Positions 34,573 through 45,592 of a stretch of DNA of 64,000 nucleotides are shown piece by piece. The stretch spans positions 6,200,001 to 6,264,000 of the forward strand of contig JASJZH010000003.1 of the NCBI GenBank assembly GCA_037178975.1, written 5' to 3'. Position 1 is the stretch's first letter; every line of letters starts with the position of its first letter. A program made the position numbers and the translations under genes. The stretch is from Oscheius tipulae. Taxonomy: Eukaryota; Nematoda; Chromadorea; Rhabditida; Rhabditidae. The notes beneath the pieces were generated by a model that saw nothing but the letters and a program-made list of their open reading frames with translations, did not search any database and was not told where the DNA came from.

Positions 34573-34826
34573 TGAGAACATGAGAGCCAGCTCTTCTCTT
34601 TTACCCCCTGATTGTCCAAATAATCCTGTACTGATATGTGCTGGTCGTATCGTTTCAGCCACGAGTCCGAGCAAGTATGGTATTGGGGCGACTTACACGG
34701 GGATTGTATTTTCTTCGCGCACCTCTTTTGCGGACTCGTGGCTGAAACGATACGACCAGCACATATCAGTACAGGATTATTTGGACAATCTGGGGGTAAA
34801 AGAGAAGAGCTGGCTCTCATGTTTTG
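34573..34826. mobile_element. Foldback element with about 97-bp arms
   Basis: The left arm (34,573-34,672) and the reverse complement of the right arm (34,731-34,826) match almost perfectly, running from GAGAGCCAGCTCTTCTCTTT to CAGCCACGAGTCCG. About 58 nt of loop separates them. Partial right-arm copies occur at 30,125-30,190 and 36,630-36,733. No coding capacity; a non-autonomous hairpin element. Confidence 0.85.
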
Positions 34827-34882
34827 GTGAATAGCAAGAATCCGGAAGATAAGAGACAAGTCTCGTAAAAGGCCAAACAGAT

Positions 34883-35438
34883 CGCTATATTCTGACGAGT
34901 TTGCTGTTAATTTGGCAGAAAAAATTAAGCAAACGGTGAAGAAGGAGAGGAGAAATGAATGCGATGGGCACAGAAAGAGCTGATGTCGAGTAACCGAGGT
35001 TTTACCGCGCGAACAGCGAAATTTGAATCTGCAAAGAAGTCGAAAGCTTCTCAAAGGCGTCTGTCTGCGACATGTCAACTCTAACCTGGGATAACACTTG
35101 ACAGTGTTTGTTTTATTCCAGACTGCCAAGACAAGCTAGGACAGTTCAAGTTACAAAATTAGCACTGACAGTGAGTCGCTCTGGTAAGCAATTGGTTGTT
35201 TCTTAAGCAAACCGAAAGCTTTTTCAACTTGTAACAAAAACTGTGTAGGTTTCAAAGTTCCAAACAAAAAAAGATCGCTCTAAATTCCGCGTCTGATCCA
35301 ACCAATAGTCGGCAGAAGTGCCCCCCAATCAACATTCCTCAGTCTTTTTCGAACAATTGCTCGTTCATTCGCAGTCAGTCGAGTTCCAATGCGCTACTCG
35401 AAGTGGCTGCTGGCCAGGAAGCTCTCTTTCGTCTTTGC
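34883..35438 (+). repeat. SLC13 5' segment, copy 3 (truncated)
   Basis: Same block as at 22.4 and 30.2 kb, with a few substitutions (for example one added C near 35,325). The SLC13 ATG is at 35,389 and the frame runs 17 codons before the sequence switches, without spacer, into the third retropepsin-like copy and stops. Confidence 0.9.
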
Positions 35439-35515
35439 TCATAAATGAAACATGAAAAGTGAAATAACATGGAATAACGTTTATCGAATTATTTCATAAG
35501 AATAAACATACAAGA

Positions 35516-36285
35516 TCATTGTGTAATAAGCTTGAACGTTTTCTTCTTCCAGTCAACAACGATAGACAATCCCAATTGGCGCATGGCATTAGCTCCGAGA
35601 ATGTTGACTTCTTGGTAATGTGCCTTCGAAACATGGCAGTCAATAACGCTCTCCTGGTCCTAAACATATAATTACTCATTAAACTGTCTATGGAAGAAAA
35701 AAACAAACCTGAATTGCAAGGCTGTAGAAGGTATTCGTGGCATTTCCCGAGCCTAGAAGCGCTTCCAGCGACTTCACCGACAAGCAGGTGAACGGCGAGC
35801 CTGAGTCGACTAGGAACCAAATATTGATGGCTTTTGAGTTAGGCTTTCCTGCAAACAAAATTAATGTAGCTGAGTTATCACATATAAACTCCTACCTGCA
35901 CGCTGGCAGATAAGCGGAATCATGTATCGGATGTTGATTCCATGAATTCGACCAGAAGCTGGAAACGCTGGTGAAGAGAACGTGCCGGGGGACAAGTGTT
36001 CGGCTTCGTATTCACGGCCAAGCTAAAATTATAAAATTGAGAATTATAAAAAAACATTCATCTTACCGCCACAAGTTCTGCCTCGTCAATATCAGTGAGT
36101 AGAACGTCAAACTCGTCATAATTAAGAGGCAACTTTTCCCACGATTCATTTGACGACGAACTCTAAAAATATAAATTGATTTAGAAATACATAAATTTAT
36201 GCTTACTTGGTTATGATCGCTCATTTTGACGGCCTCCTCGATGAAAATTAAGAATGATTGGAGAAAAATCGTGGTATAAAGTGCT
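35516..36285 (-). CDS. Small retropepsin-like protein, copy 3
   Basis: Same five-exon structure as the copy at 33.6-34.4 kb. The last two exons are nearly identical. Exons 1-3 have diverged: ...EEAVKMSDHNQ replaces ...EEAVNMNDYNQ, and exon 3 reads YEAEHLSPGTF in place of CDNEVEHLSPGTF. The protease core again shows D-S-S, with SGSPFTC changed on the first side (an L-to-P-type change near 35,800). No frame-breaking lesion was seen in the exons I could align, so it may be expressed. It directly abuts the duplicated SLC13 5' segment. Confidence 0.55.
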
Positions 36286-36733
36286 GTAATATTCAAATTC
36301 AGTATTATGCAAATAATGCAAAATCTTCAAAAATATGTGATTTTCAAAAATTTTCGGTGCGCTAACAGTTTGAATATAAATGTGCTCAATAAATGGCGAA
36401 GCTTGGTAAATCCGGAGGATCTGAGAATCTAAGATTCGAGAAAAATCTAAAACCTCTTACAAATCTTGATCTCTTAGAATTAGTAGATGTACATTTGTTA
36501 ATAGAATTATACAGCCAGAAGCGCCCAAAGAGGAGCTTGTCCAACGTACTCCTCACAGACAAGGCAAAAGAGGTGCGCGAAGAAAATACAATCCCCGTGT
36601 AAGTCGCCCCAATACCATACTTGCTCGGACTCGTGGCTGAAACGATACGACCAGCACATATCAGTACAGGATTATTTGGACAATTTGGGGGGAAAAGAGA
36701 AGAGCTGGCTCTCATGTTTTGGTGAATAGCAAG

Positions 36734-36960
36734 TGTTTTGTCTTTCGAGAGGACACAATCTGAATATTCTAAAAGAGAGAGCGTGGGTTCTATATATTTA
36801 TTGAGGCTAGGATATTAGAAAGAACGGGGAAAAAGGGAGAGAAGAGAAACAAGAACAATTTCCCAAAATAGGGAAGCGAACGAGGGTCCGCGCGAGGTAC
36901 GGTAGTACTCGTGGCGGGGCCCACTCGTTAGCGCGCATTCAAATTGAGCCAGACTCAACA
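36734..36960. mobile_element. Solo LTR (227 bp)
   Basis: Begins TGTTTTGTC and ends CTCAACA, the TG...CA ends of an LTR. It is flanked by GCAAG and GTAAG, a 5-bp target duplication with one mismatch. It interrupts the sequence ...GAATAGCAAG / AAGAATCCGG that is continuous at 34,830 and 30,178, so the empty site is present in this same window. It contains a TATATATTTATT box near 36,792. No internal retroelement coding region remains. Confidence 0.85.
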
Positions 36961-37380
36961 GTAAGAATCCGGAAGATAAGAGACAAGTTTCGTAAAAGGC
37001 CAAACAGAACTTCTTCCGAAATTTTTACTTCTATACTGGCACATATCACTCTATTACCAAAGTGCACGTTCGTCACCGCGAGCAAAAAGGTTGGCAAATC
37101 ATGACATGTCAAGCCTAAGTGAAGACTGAGAGACGACTGGTCGACAACTAAAAGGTAGAGTCAGTCGATGGCCTGTATGGTCTGGACAGCTAGTGGTTAG
37201 ATCATAAAGTTTTGCCAGCAAGACGAAAAATTGATGCCTGTGAGTACCTGTGTCTGTGATGCATGTGGAGCCAGCATGTGCCAGTATGATGGACTTTATT
37301 CCCAATTAAAACAAACAAAAATTGCATAATGAAGCAATTGATCCTATAACCTCTAAAACTTTATAAACGATGCTTATTTG

Positions 37381-37713
37381 TTAATCCCCTGCTGTCTTGA
37401 GTAGATTTGTCCCGAGATCGAGAGCGACTATGTCTTCTGCTGCGAGAGTATGAACGAAGCTGTTTACTATCCTGTAGTTTGCTTCTTTGGGACTAGTAAT
37501 ATCCTGCAAAGTTATGCCCTTTTCATTCTCTGCAAATTTGCAGAACACTGCAGATCTGTAGAAGCCTTCTGGCAAAAAAATTAAAGCAAAGTGACCAACT
37601 GAGGCGTCCAGTAAGAACCTCATAAAACCTCCTTCTTCGATCAATACATATTTATATTCTTTTTCCCCATTCTTGCCTCTGAAAAGTGTGGAACTGTTTA
37701 TCCAGCCTCTGAC
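37381..37713 (-). CDS. Hypothetical protein, possible terminal exon
   Basis: The frame after a good acceptor (CACTTTTCAG|AGG near 37,682) encodes GKNGEKEYKYVLIEEGGFMR, FLLDASVGHFALIFLPEGFY and ends LGTNLLKTAGD. Composition looks coding, but no ATG-initiated upstream exon was found and no family is recognised. It may be the 3' exon of a truncated gene. Confidence 0.35.
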   Translation of the reverse strand, partial: VRGWINSSTLFRGKNGEKEYKYVLIEEGGFMRFLLDASVGHFALIFLPEGFYRSAVFCKFAENEKGITLQDITSPKEANYRIVNSFVHTLAAEDIVALDLGTNLLKTAGD

Positions 37714-38330
37714 AGACTTTTTTTCAGTGCAAATGCGGGACTTCCATGCAACGGCCTGCCGCAACGTGGCAACTATATTTGACTAGTCATAAGGGAGCCT
37801 CCACAGTCTCTATTCATTTCCGTTTGACGTTTTCTTTGCGGGGTTTCTACGAGAACAGGAAAGTCATTTTAATAATGCTCTACTTGAGACGGAGATTTTA
37901 TCGCCTTTACGTTACTGACTGCCATTTCTTGTCACTTTCCTTGAAATTTGATGCGGATTTATTTTAAACTGTTTTTAAATCTGTGACTGTCTGTCGGAAG
38001 TGTAAATTATACTGCTTTGGTCCGATTCCATCGCACCGTTGCGACGAAACAGACGCTAGACTCTTGTCTAATTAGTCTAGTGAAACGATGGTGCTTCGGC
38101 CAGTTGAGCTCCGTACAAAAGTCTAATGCCCCGGAACACGTTTCATGGGAATAGAGAGTGTGACGAGTAAAAGAGACTCGTCTAAAATCTTGCAGCTAGA
38201 GACGGAGTGCAACTTGTTAAAAAAAAAAAGCTCGTTTTCTCTAATCACTTCCACGCTTTTTCCTTTAAAAATTGCAAACATTCGCAAAACTTCCCGAAAC
38301 AATCAAGACAGTGAACCGTTTGTCGCGGTG

Positions 38331-41300
38331 ATGACCTCTTGGGCATTGCTTCTTCTACTCTTCACAGCAGTCTACGCCAATATTCCAAAACACAAAACGG
38401 ATGACCAGGTTTGTGTTCTTTTGAAATGATTCTGAAGAGAACAACAGATTGCCGTCTATGTGAATAAGGTTGGCCCATCGGGCAATCCTCACGAGACCTA
38501 CCACTACTACGAACTGCCATTCTGTCGTCCGGAGAACATTGTGCACAAGTCGCTCACGCTCGGGCAGGTCATGGAGGGAGATCGGATGGCCGAGTCGTCT
38601 TTCGTCATCAAATTCGGGCAGAATACGTCGAAGACGACCCTCTGTGGCAGGAGGAATGTCACCAGGACCGAAATCAAGCGTCTGGTCAGCGCCATCGAAA
38701 GGGACTACTTCTTTGAGCTCTTCCTAGGTCCGTTCCCTTTCTGAATTCCTACATATTTGATAGATAGATGACAATGCGAAAAGAGCGTCAGAGTTCTCTG
38801 GTAGTCAAGTAACGGAACAGTTGTTAGAAGTAGTATGACAGAGGCCAGACCTATAGACTGGATTCCTCTCCCTCTCGTTCTAAACATTCTCCCCTGTCCT
38901 GTCTCTGTCAACCTGTCTCTCGCGAAATGTTGTTCGGTAAAACTGTCCGGAAGGCGTTTCTCAAACTGTCCTGCGTAATAACACTCTTAGCATTCTCATT
39001 GCTTGTCTTGCCATATGTCCCTTTTCTTCTTATATTGTTCCTGCACCTGTCTGGGTACATCTCTTATCATACTTGTCTGGATTTGAAATAGAAAGTAACA
39101 AAAACACTGGAACCAACAAGCTTTAGTAGGTCAGAAAGGAGACAGATGTTATCAACGCGAAAGTGTGGTGACTGACGATAAGATTCCAGATGACATCAAA
39201 GTGCGTCAAAAGATAGGCGTGGTCGAGGAGACGCGAGTTCTGTTCCCCCACTCCCACAAGGTCTTTCTCTACACAACTGTGGCCTTTTTCATCAAATCGA
39301 ACAAAGACACGGCACCACTTTCCATCTAGCAATTCAGTTCAATTTTCAGATCCTCGAGGTAAAAGTTTTGGTCGGCGATCGTCAGGAAATCAACCAGAAG
39401 AGCGAACAGTTCCAACTTGACCTACAGTACACCGTGGTCTGGAACACAACCGAGTTAGTTTGTCAGAAATGGCGGCTTCACGTACAGTCCAATGAAAAAG
39501 CGCTAGGGTCGCTAGCTCTGTGGTAGAGCAATGGATTTTGAATGAAACGGTCTTGGGTTCGAGTCCCGGGCGTTCCAAAGTTTTCCCTACCTCTGTGACA
39601 AGTGCCTTACACGTTTCTGCCTCTCTTCTTGTCTAATACCTCATCTTCAGTCAACCCGATAGTGACCGTCGTATCGTGCTCAAGAATCGCTTCCCGAAGA
39701 AGGCCAGCCAGGTTCATGGACTCTCAATTGCTGCCTCGGGACTCACGATCATCCTCATCTTGGCCTGTATTCTCGGATTCATCGTGAGTCCTCTTCCCAT
39801 TGTCGAAAAAATAACTTTCAGAACAATGCTCTGAATCGCGATATTGCAACTGGCACGAGTTCGGAGGATCTTTTCTCGGAGACTGGCTGGAAGGTCATTC
39901 GGTCCGAAGTCTTCCGCGGCCCGTCCTGGCTCATGCTTCATTGTGCTGCTATTGGTAAGAGACTATCGTAATCCTATTGAAACAGTATTTAGGAGTCGGT
40001 TGTCAGTTCTGTATCATCTTTGTCGCACTCGTCGTCCTCGGTTTGTCCGGAATCCTGGATGTCCATTATCATGGCACTCTCAACTGTGTCTCCGTGGTCA
40101 TGTTCTCGCTGACTTCTGGTTAGTTTCTTTTCTGTTTGTATCAGAGTTCCACTTCAGGCATTGCCGGCTTTGTCTCAGCTGCCAAGTATGCCGAACTTGG
40201 AGGAAGACGTTGGGTGGCCCATGCCAATATGACATCGACTCTCTTCGCCGGTCCGATGATGATCATCTGGGCCCTGAACAACACCGTCTTCTGGAGCTAC
40301 CAGACCACTCGAGCCCTCCCCTGGACCACGGTCATCGTTCTCTTGAGCATTTGGATCGTATTCGGCTACCCTCTGACCATTATCGGCGGGATCATTGGAC
40401 GTCATTTCGGGGTCAGCTACAATGCGCCCTGCAGGTAGTATTTCTTATAAATTTAGTTGTAAACCTTCCATAGGTCTCGTATCATTCCACGCGAGATCCC
40501 CAGCTACGGTCTGTCTTCTCCCTTACTCGACTGTTTCCTCGGCGGCGCTATCCCCTTCACTTCCATCATTGTGGAAATGCCGTACGCCTTTCAAATTCTG
40601 TGGGGACGAGCTCATCTGGAAGTGGACTTTCTCGTTCTGTTGGCGGTCCTCGTTCTGGTGAGTACTCGCGCCGAGATTTGCGAGTGTGCTTTTAATTGGA
40701 GCGAAGAAAGCAAGTTTAGATTGTTTCCGTGGCCTGTAACTCTGTCGCCTTGACGTATGTCCAGCTAAACAACGAGGACTACAGATGGTGGTGGAGGAGC
40801 TTCTTCCAGGGAGCGTGAGTTTTTAACCCATTCTCTTTCTGAACCTCAAGCGTTCACCGCGAAAAAAAGAAACGTTGGTGGGGGATCGAACTTTGGTTCC
40901 TCCAATTCTAATCTGGTGCTAGCCACTAGGCTATGAGTGCGAATAGCCGGCGTTTCATGTACTACAGAAAGACAGCTCGCACCGACACCTCCATTTTATA
41001 GTTATTTTTCTCTTTGCCTCTTGTTTTCGACGACAAAACAGATGTTGCAAAGTTATTGCCCTTGCAATGCTCTGCAGCTTTGCAGGCCAGTGGAAAAGCC
41101 GAAAGTGTCATCTTGAAAAGTTGTGTTTGCCTGAAAAGGCGACCTGTAAAATCTCACTTTCAGATCGATCGGAGTGTTCATCTTCGCCTACGGAATCTAT
41201 TTCTACGTCTATGTGAGCAACATGTCCGGATTTGTGCAACTGTTCGAGTTCTTCTCCCACCTCCTACTCCTCTCCTTCATTGTCTCTCTGGCCTGCGGTT

Positions 41301-41365
41301 CTGTGGCACATATCGCCAGCCGCTCCTTCGTCTGGTACATGTACAATTCTTTGAAGAGCGACTAA
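38331..41365 (+). CDS. TM9SF1: Transmembrane 9 superfamily protein (nonaspanin), TM9SF1-like
   Basis: A Golgi/endosomal multispanning protein involved in membrane-protein sorting and autophagy in animals. The signal peptide is [19 protein letters not shown]. The luminal domain starts [20 protein letters not shown] and [20 protein letters not shown], a close match to TM9SF1. The next luminal exons run through [20 protein letters not shown] (39,190-39,311) and [17 protein letters not shown] (from 39,350). The nine-helix part begins near 39,740 and includes [48 protein letters not shown] and the C-terminus YMYNSLKSD. The cytoplasmic C-terminal sorting signal (K-x-D type) is kept. AATAAA lies at about 41,418. 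Two features are odd: an intron at 39,312-39,349 that seems to be GC-AG and only 38 nt, and tRNA-like sequences in two other introns. Confidence 0.93.
39506..39577 (+). pseudogene. Degenerate tRNA-Gln(UUG)-like sequence in an intron
   Basis: A box TAGCTCTGTGGTAGAGC and a perfect B box GGTTCGAGTCC sit at tRNA spacing, with a TTTT terminator just after. The D stem (GCTC/GAGC) and T stem pair, and the acceptor pairs except one T-T. The loop TTTTGAA would present UUG. The anticodon stem does not pair (ATGGA against TGAAA), so it is probably a pseudogene or tRNA-derived element. It lies within an intron of the nonaspanin gene. Confidence 0.6.
40873..40950 (-). pseudogene. tRNA-like sequence in an intron
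   Basis: On the minus strand: ATAGCCTAGTGGCTAGCACC (A-box-like), AAAGTTCGATCCCC (B-box-like) and a run of T after CCAACGTTTC. Cloverleaf pairing is poor. Probably a tRNA-derived repeat, similar in layout to the one at 60.4 kb. Confidence 0.4.
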
Positions 41366-42554
41366 ATAGCGGGTATTCCTAGTCCTGTTCATTGTATCCT
41401 GTTTGTCTATTTCTCGGCAATAAAGAGTTTGTCCTACTTGGTTTTTTGATGAAGAGACTGTACCGGAGTTTGATACTGGAAGGTTTTACAGGTGTTATTA
41501 CAATATGTACTACGATTTCAAAGCATGAGGACTCCAAAAAAAAGTTATATCCAATTTAGATTTTGGTGAAAAGTTGAACTGTGTATTTTCTTCCAGCTGA
41601 CAAGCCAGTGGTCTTGATAATCCTACTCGTCACTGGCCTGCGTGCCACATGCTGCCTAGAAAACCCCTACTGCTGGGTCCATGCCCCCTGGACCCAGCAG
41701 TTGGGGTCTCGCTCGGCTCACTGCTGCTGCTGTTCACTGCTAGACTTTTGTCTATATTGAATCCATGCATGAGTACTGTTGTTCATTCGAAATGGTTCAG
41801 ATTTCTAGGTCTTCTGAGTCATCGTCCCGTATCCGTCACAGCCACTCACGCGTTGACGGGGTCTATCCAAGAGCCTGTGTTGATCCAGAGGAACCCACTT
41901 TGTCATCGCCTTAGAGCATCTTACGCCATCCAACTCAGCCAGTCTCCTCGTCCATTTCAGCTTACGCATCCACGCCAGATCAAGAGTGACTCCGAGTATA
42001 GCTCTTTCCTAACGTCGTTGCACAGCTACCAGCTCTTCATCGTCATTGGAACAGTTCTTTTGATGAGGAAGAACCGATGGCGGATGAAGGCTTCCCACAC
42101 AGCTCCGATCCTTCGCAACATCTTCTGGCTTTCTGAGGTACAGACAACCGGCCATCCGAGATAGGTGAAATGCTGGACGAATTGTATCTGTTGACCAGAC
42201 ACTAGCAGATCTTCTTCGGTCCCCATAGAAACGGCTTTACAGGATTCCGAAGTCTGTTAGAATCGTGAATTCCCGGCCCTTATTCTCAATCCATTGGAGA
42301 AGACACTGATTGGAGGAAATCAGTTGGTCACCGACATTTCTGTACTCTTCGAAAAGTGGAGTGACTACTAAAGAGACTATCTCTTTGATAGCCTTTTTGC
42401 CGAGTTCCAATCTCTTTGGCTCCTCTAACCGCTGCTTTTGTAAATGGTTCCTCGATAAATAAAATTTCTAGGAGCGCATTCAGATTAAGAAGAAAAATTT
42501 ATTCGAAAAGCTCCGCAACCCGTGACAGAAGACACAACAATAGGTACAGAAGAC
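41366..42554. other. Intergenic with LINE fragment
   Basis: Apart from the reverse-transcriptase fragment at about 42.0-42.2 kb, I see only an unsupported plus-strand frame (41,649-42,164) of low-complexity type. It faces the 3' ends of the genes on both sides. Confidence 0.5.
42000..42226 (-). mobile_element. LINE reverse-transcriptase fragment
   Basis: Reads GQQIQFVQHFTYLGWPVVC followed by MLRRIGAVWEAFIRHRFFL, the pattern (F-x-YLG ... RI..A..AF..L) found near the C-terminus of non-LTR reverse transcriptases. The frame then breaks with stops. Only this fragment survives. Confidence 0.65.
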
Positions 42555-45500
42555 TCAGAAGTCGCAATACTTGAGAGAGTCTTTAGGACGAATACTCTCA
42601 CTCATCAGCACGTTTAAGGTACGAGTCTCGACCTCGACAGTCATGCAGAAACCGGCCTTTGTGGGAACAATATTCCGTCTGCTTCTGTGAACTGGCAGAG
42701 GATTTACAGCGGCCGGACTGGACTCCGCTTGTCTCTTCTGTCTCACCGGATGCACCGACTTTCTCGAGCATTTCGGAGGCTGAAGTCGCTTTTTGTTAAC
42801 AACTTTGAGAGCTTACAATCTGCTGGGCACAAGGACTATCCTTGTCATCTATGTCACAGAGAGAGATGCGACAGCGGAAGAGAAGATTCTCGTCTCCGGG
42901 GAACTTGAAAACGGACATTTCTTGGAAGACGTAAGGATCCAGAGCATCGGAACTGAATCGTGAATAGTTGGGCGTTTCCAAGAAGTGCTCGTCCACTTCA
43001 CAGCCTTCTCCGTCCAAAATCATTGCTGAGGTTCTTTCCGACTTCACGTGACAGTCGTGGACGAGATACTGGTATTGTGGAGCTGGAAGGAACTGCATTT
43101 GGACCAAGGAGTTGCGACTCACGACTATCACAGCTCCATCGGTGATACAAAGTCTCTCCAACCTTCGCATCCAAGGCAACACATTGACTTGGATTGAAAC
43201 GGTGGAGAGTATAGCGACAGGTCGTATCCTGTACTGACCGAATGACTGACCTATCCAGTTCTTGTCTGGTAATCGGCTGTGCAAAGAAACAGCCAACATC
43301 GAGACCTTGATCAGCTCGTGTCATGATCAATGGATGGAACTGGAGTATGACAGAAATGTTCAAATTATAGCCATCGCGATTCTGGAACAGTTTTGCAATG
43401 TCTTCGGATACATTACCTCGGAGGGAGTTTTGGATAGTCCACAGGTCCCCTCGTGGAATGTTATCGAATGTTCTCTTGAACTTCCAGATGCGTGCTGAAA
43501 TCTCATTCTTTCATCCTTTCCTTTGAGATGGCAGAAGACAAGGTGACAAGTTGGTATAAATTATTGGCAAGACAAAGAAACCCCCAAAACCTACCACGAT
43601 ACAGCTCTGATCATCGTGATAGTGTTGTGCATACATCACTCCACTCATTTCCTTCTGTGTCCGAACCGTGAAGGTGACCGAGTTGGCTGTGCAGGTCACA
43701 TCAGTAGCTCCACGAATCCTCGGCTCTGTAAAGAACTGGTTTACTGTCAACACTATGACCTACTAGCATCTGGTCCCAGATCAACCCCCTCACAGCCGAA
43801 GCCAACGTATTTGAGGAATTCCGACTCAAAATCTTGAATATTCCACGGGGCGAATACCCTAGAACTGTCGCCAGCAATCATCAACAGCTCCGCCTCGTCC
43901 ACCTTCGGTCTCTCCGCGATACTGACAGCTATTACCGTAATCCCTGAACCAGTTACTGTGTTCTTGATTCAAACTTACCTTTTGCTCTCATCTCATCCGC
44001 AATGTTTTTCGGGGATCGAGCCGAATGTCCGTCAGTCAGTACCAATGCCATCTTTGGTACTCCCGGTCGAGTGCCTATAATTCTAATGTGAGTTAGTTGT
44101 GTCTCTTACCAGTGCCTGGATCAGAATCGAGAAGAAGCTGCATAGCATCTTTGAGAGCAATATGGGTACTTGTCGTCCCCTTGATCGATCTCAAGGCTTG
44201 AATGTACTCTTCGACGGCACTGTTGTTCCCGAAACGTCGATCGTTGAACTTGAAATGAAGGAAAGAACTGCCGGAGTAGGTGATCAGAGCAAGTCTGAAG
44301 AACTGTCGCCGCTTAAAGGCCTACTCTACCTGACGGCCTCGGGATGAACGTGGATGTTGCCGAGAACACGAGTCACGACAAAGTTCAGCTGTTTCTGGAA
44401 TTCTGAAGCCAGAGATTCGGAAGAGTCGATGACTAAAACCAGATCCAATGGCTTGTCTGATCCCTAAATGGGGAACTGTAATATGACACCCAATGTCACA
44501 CCTTGACGCACGACGGAATCTTCTCGCAGATCTCAACACCTCTGAAGGCATCGAACAGAGGCTCAAGAGCTTCGAGGTTCTTGTTAGTAATAATCTTGTT
44601 TGTATCCTGTGTATAGTTCAAGAGAGCCGGCCAAGCCACATACTCCCCAGTTCCGTAGGCCCAAATTTGGAGATTGGGGACAGTTCGTCGGACAACTTCG
44701 GCCATCTCCCAGTCCTTTGGAAAATCGTGTGTCCGTCCGTCCGAGAGAATGTAGAGAATCTTCGGCACGCTGGCATCTCTCATCCCCTGGAAATGTCTGA
44801 TTTGAGCGAGAATACTCTTTAGGATCAAGTTATTGTTGTCAGACGGCTTCTTTTGAAAGACACTGTCAGTAAGAGCTCCGACAACGGAGCAAACCCGCCC
44901 GAATATTGGGACACTTCTTGTTTTCTTAATATCTTTTGGCAATAAGCATTCCAAAGTTTGGCGAATTCAAACAGGGTGTGAAACGCTTTATAAGAAGACT
45001 GCTATTCTCTTACCAGACTAGAATTCTGCATCTTGTGAAGAGTAAACTCGAATCCCTCTCCGATTCTCGTGATTCCACTGACGTGTCTCAAAACATCAAG
45101 AGCAGCCATCAGCTCGTCTCTCGTCCCAAACTTGTGGAAATCAAACTCGAGATGTTGAGTCCCACTGAACTGGATTAGCATGACCCTAAAAAAATCTTGT
45201 CTAAAATCTCTACAGATCCCGCCAAACCGAGTGGCTTGTTGACCAATCGTGACGTGACGAATAATGCGTCTGATGATGTCAACCTCGTCCTGAAAAGACC
45301 AGCTTTCACTCCCGTCATTGGGGCTGACTCATACCTGGAACTTGTCCCTCAGAGATCCCGAACTGTCGAGCATAAAGATGAGATCGAGAGGCGGCGCTCG
45401 GATGACGCAACGAGCTGAAACTGTTTGTGTTTTCCCGGAGGAGAAAACAATGGTGGCGGGCGATTAACGCGCACGATAATGTTCCCTACGTTTAAGTGAG

Positions 45501-45592
45501 ACGGGAGTGTGGACGATTTCCGGAGGAGCGAGACCGTTGTCGATTATCTTGACGGCCAGAAGGGCCGGGAGAAAGAGGAGAAGGAGCAGCAT
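42555..45592 (-). CDS. Secreted two-VWA plus ZP domain protein, cuticlin-like
   Basis: An extracellular matrix protein likely to polymerise in cuticle or apical matrix. The start at 45,592 gives signal MLLLLLFLPALLAVKIID. VWA domain 1 begins LDLIFMLDSSGSLRDKF (MIDAS DSSGS, about 45,370) and continues through ILYILSDGRTHDFPKDWE (44,740). VWA 2 begins LDLVLVIDSSESLASEF (44,420) and continues MALVLTDGHSARSPK (44,040). The ZP domain begins near 43,700 (DVTCTANSVTFTVRTQKEMS) and runs to about 42,800 with regularly spaced cysteines (TTCRYTLHRFNPSQC, VGCFFAQPITRQ). The C-terminus has a furin-type VRQKR site near 42,745, normal for ZP proteins. I did not see a clear final membrane helix. C. elegans CUT-6 combines VWA and ZP; here there are two VWA domains. 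About ten exons with 40-60 nt introns. Confidence 0.87.

Noticed and set aside
36393-36602. 69-codon plus-strand frame beginning MAKLGKSGGSENLRF
   Set aside because: It reads partly into a foldback remnant and has no recognised domain; too weak to list as a gene.
37746-37967. Short plus-strand frame (73 codons)
   Set aside because: No signal, domain or splice chain; probably chance.
41649-42164. Plus-strand open frame of 171 codons
   Set aside because: Low-complexity composition, no domain or splice context, and it overlaps the antisense LINE fragment, which explains the open frame better.
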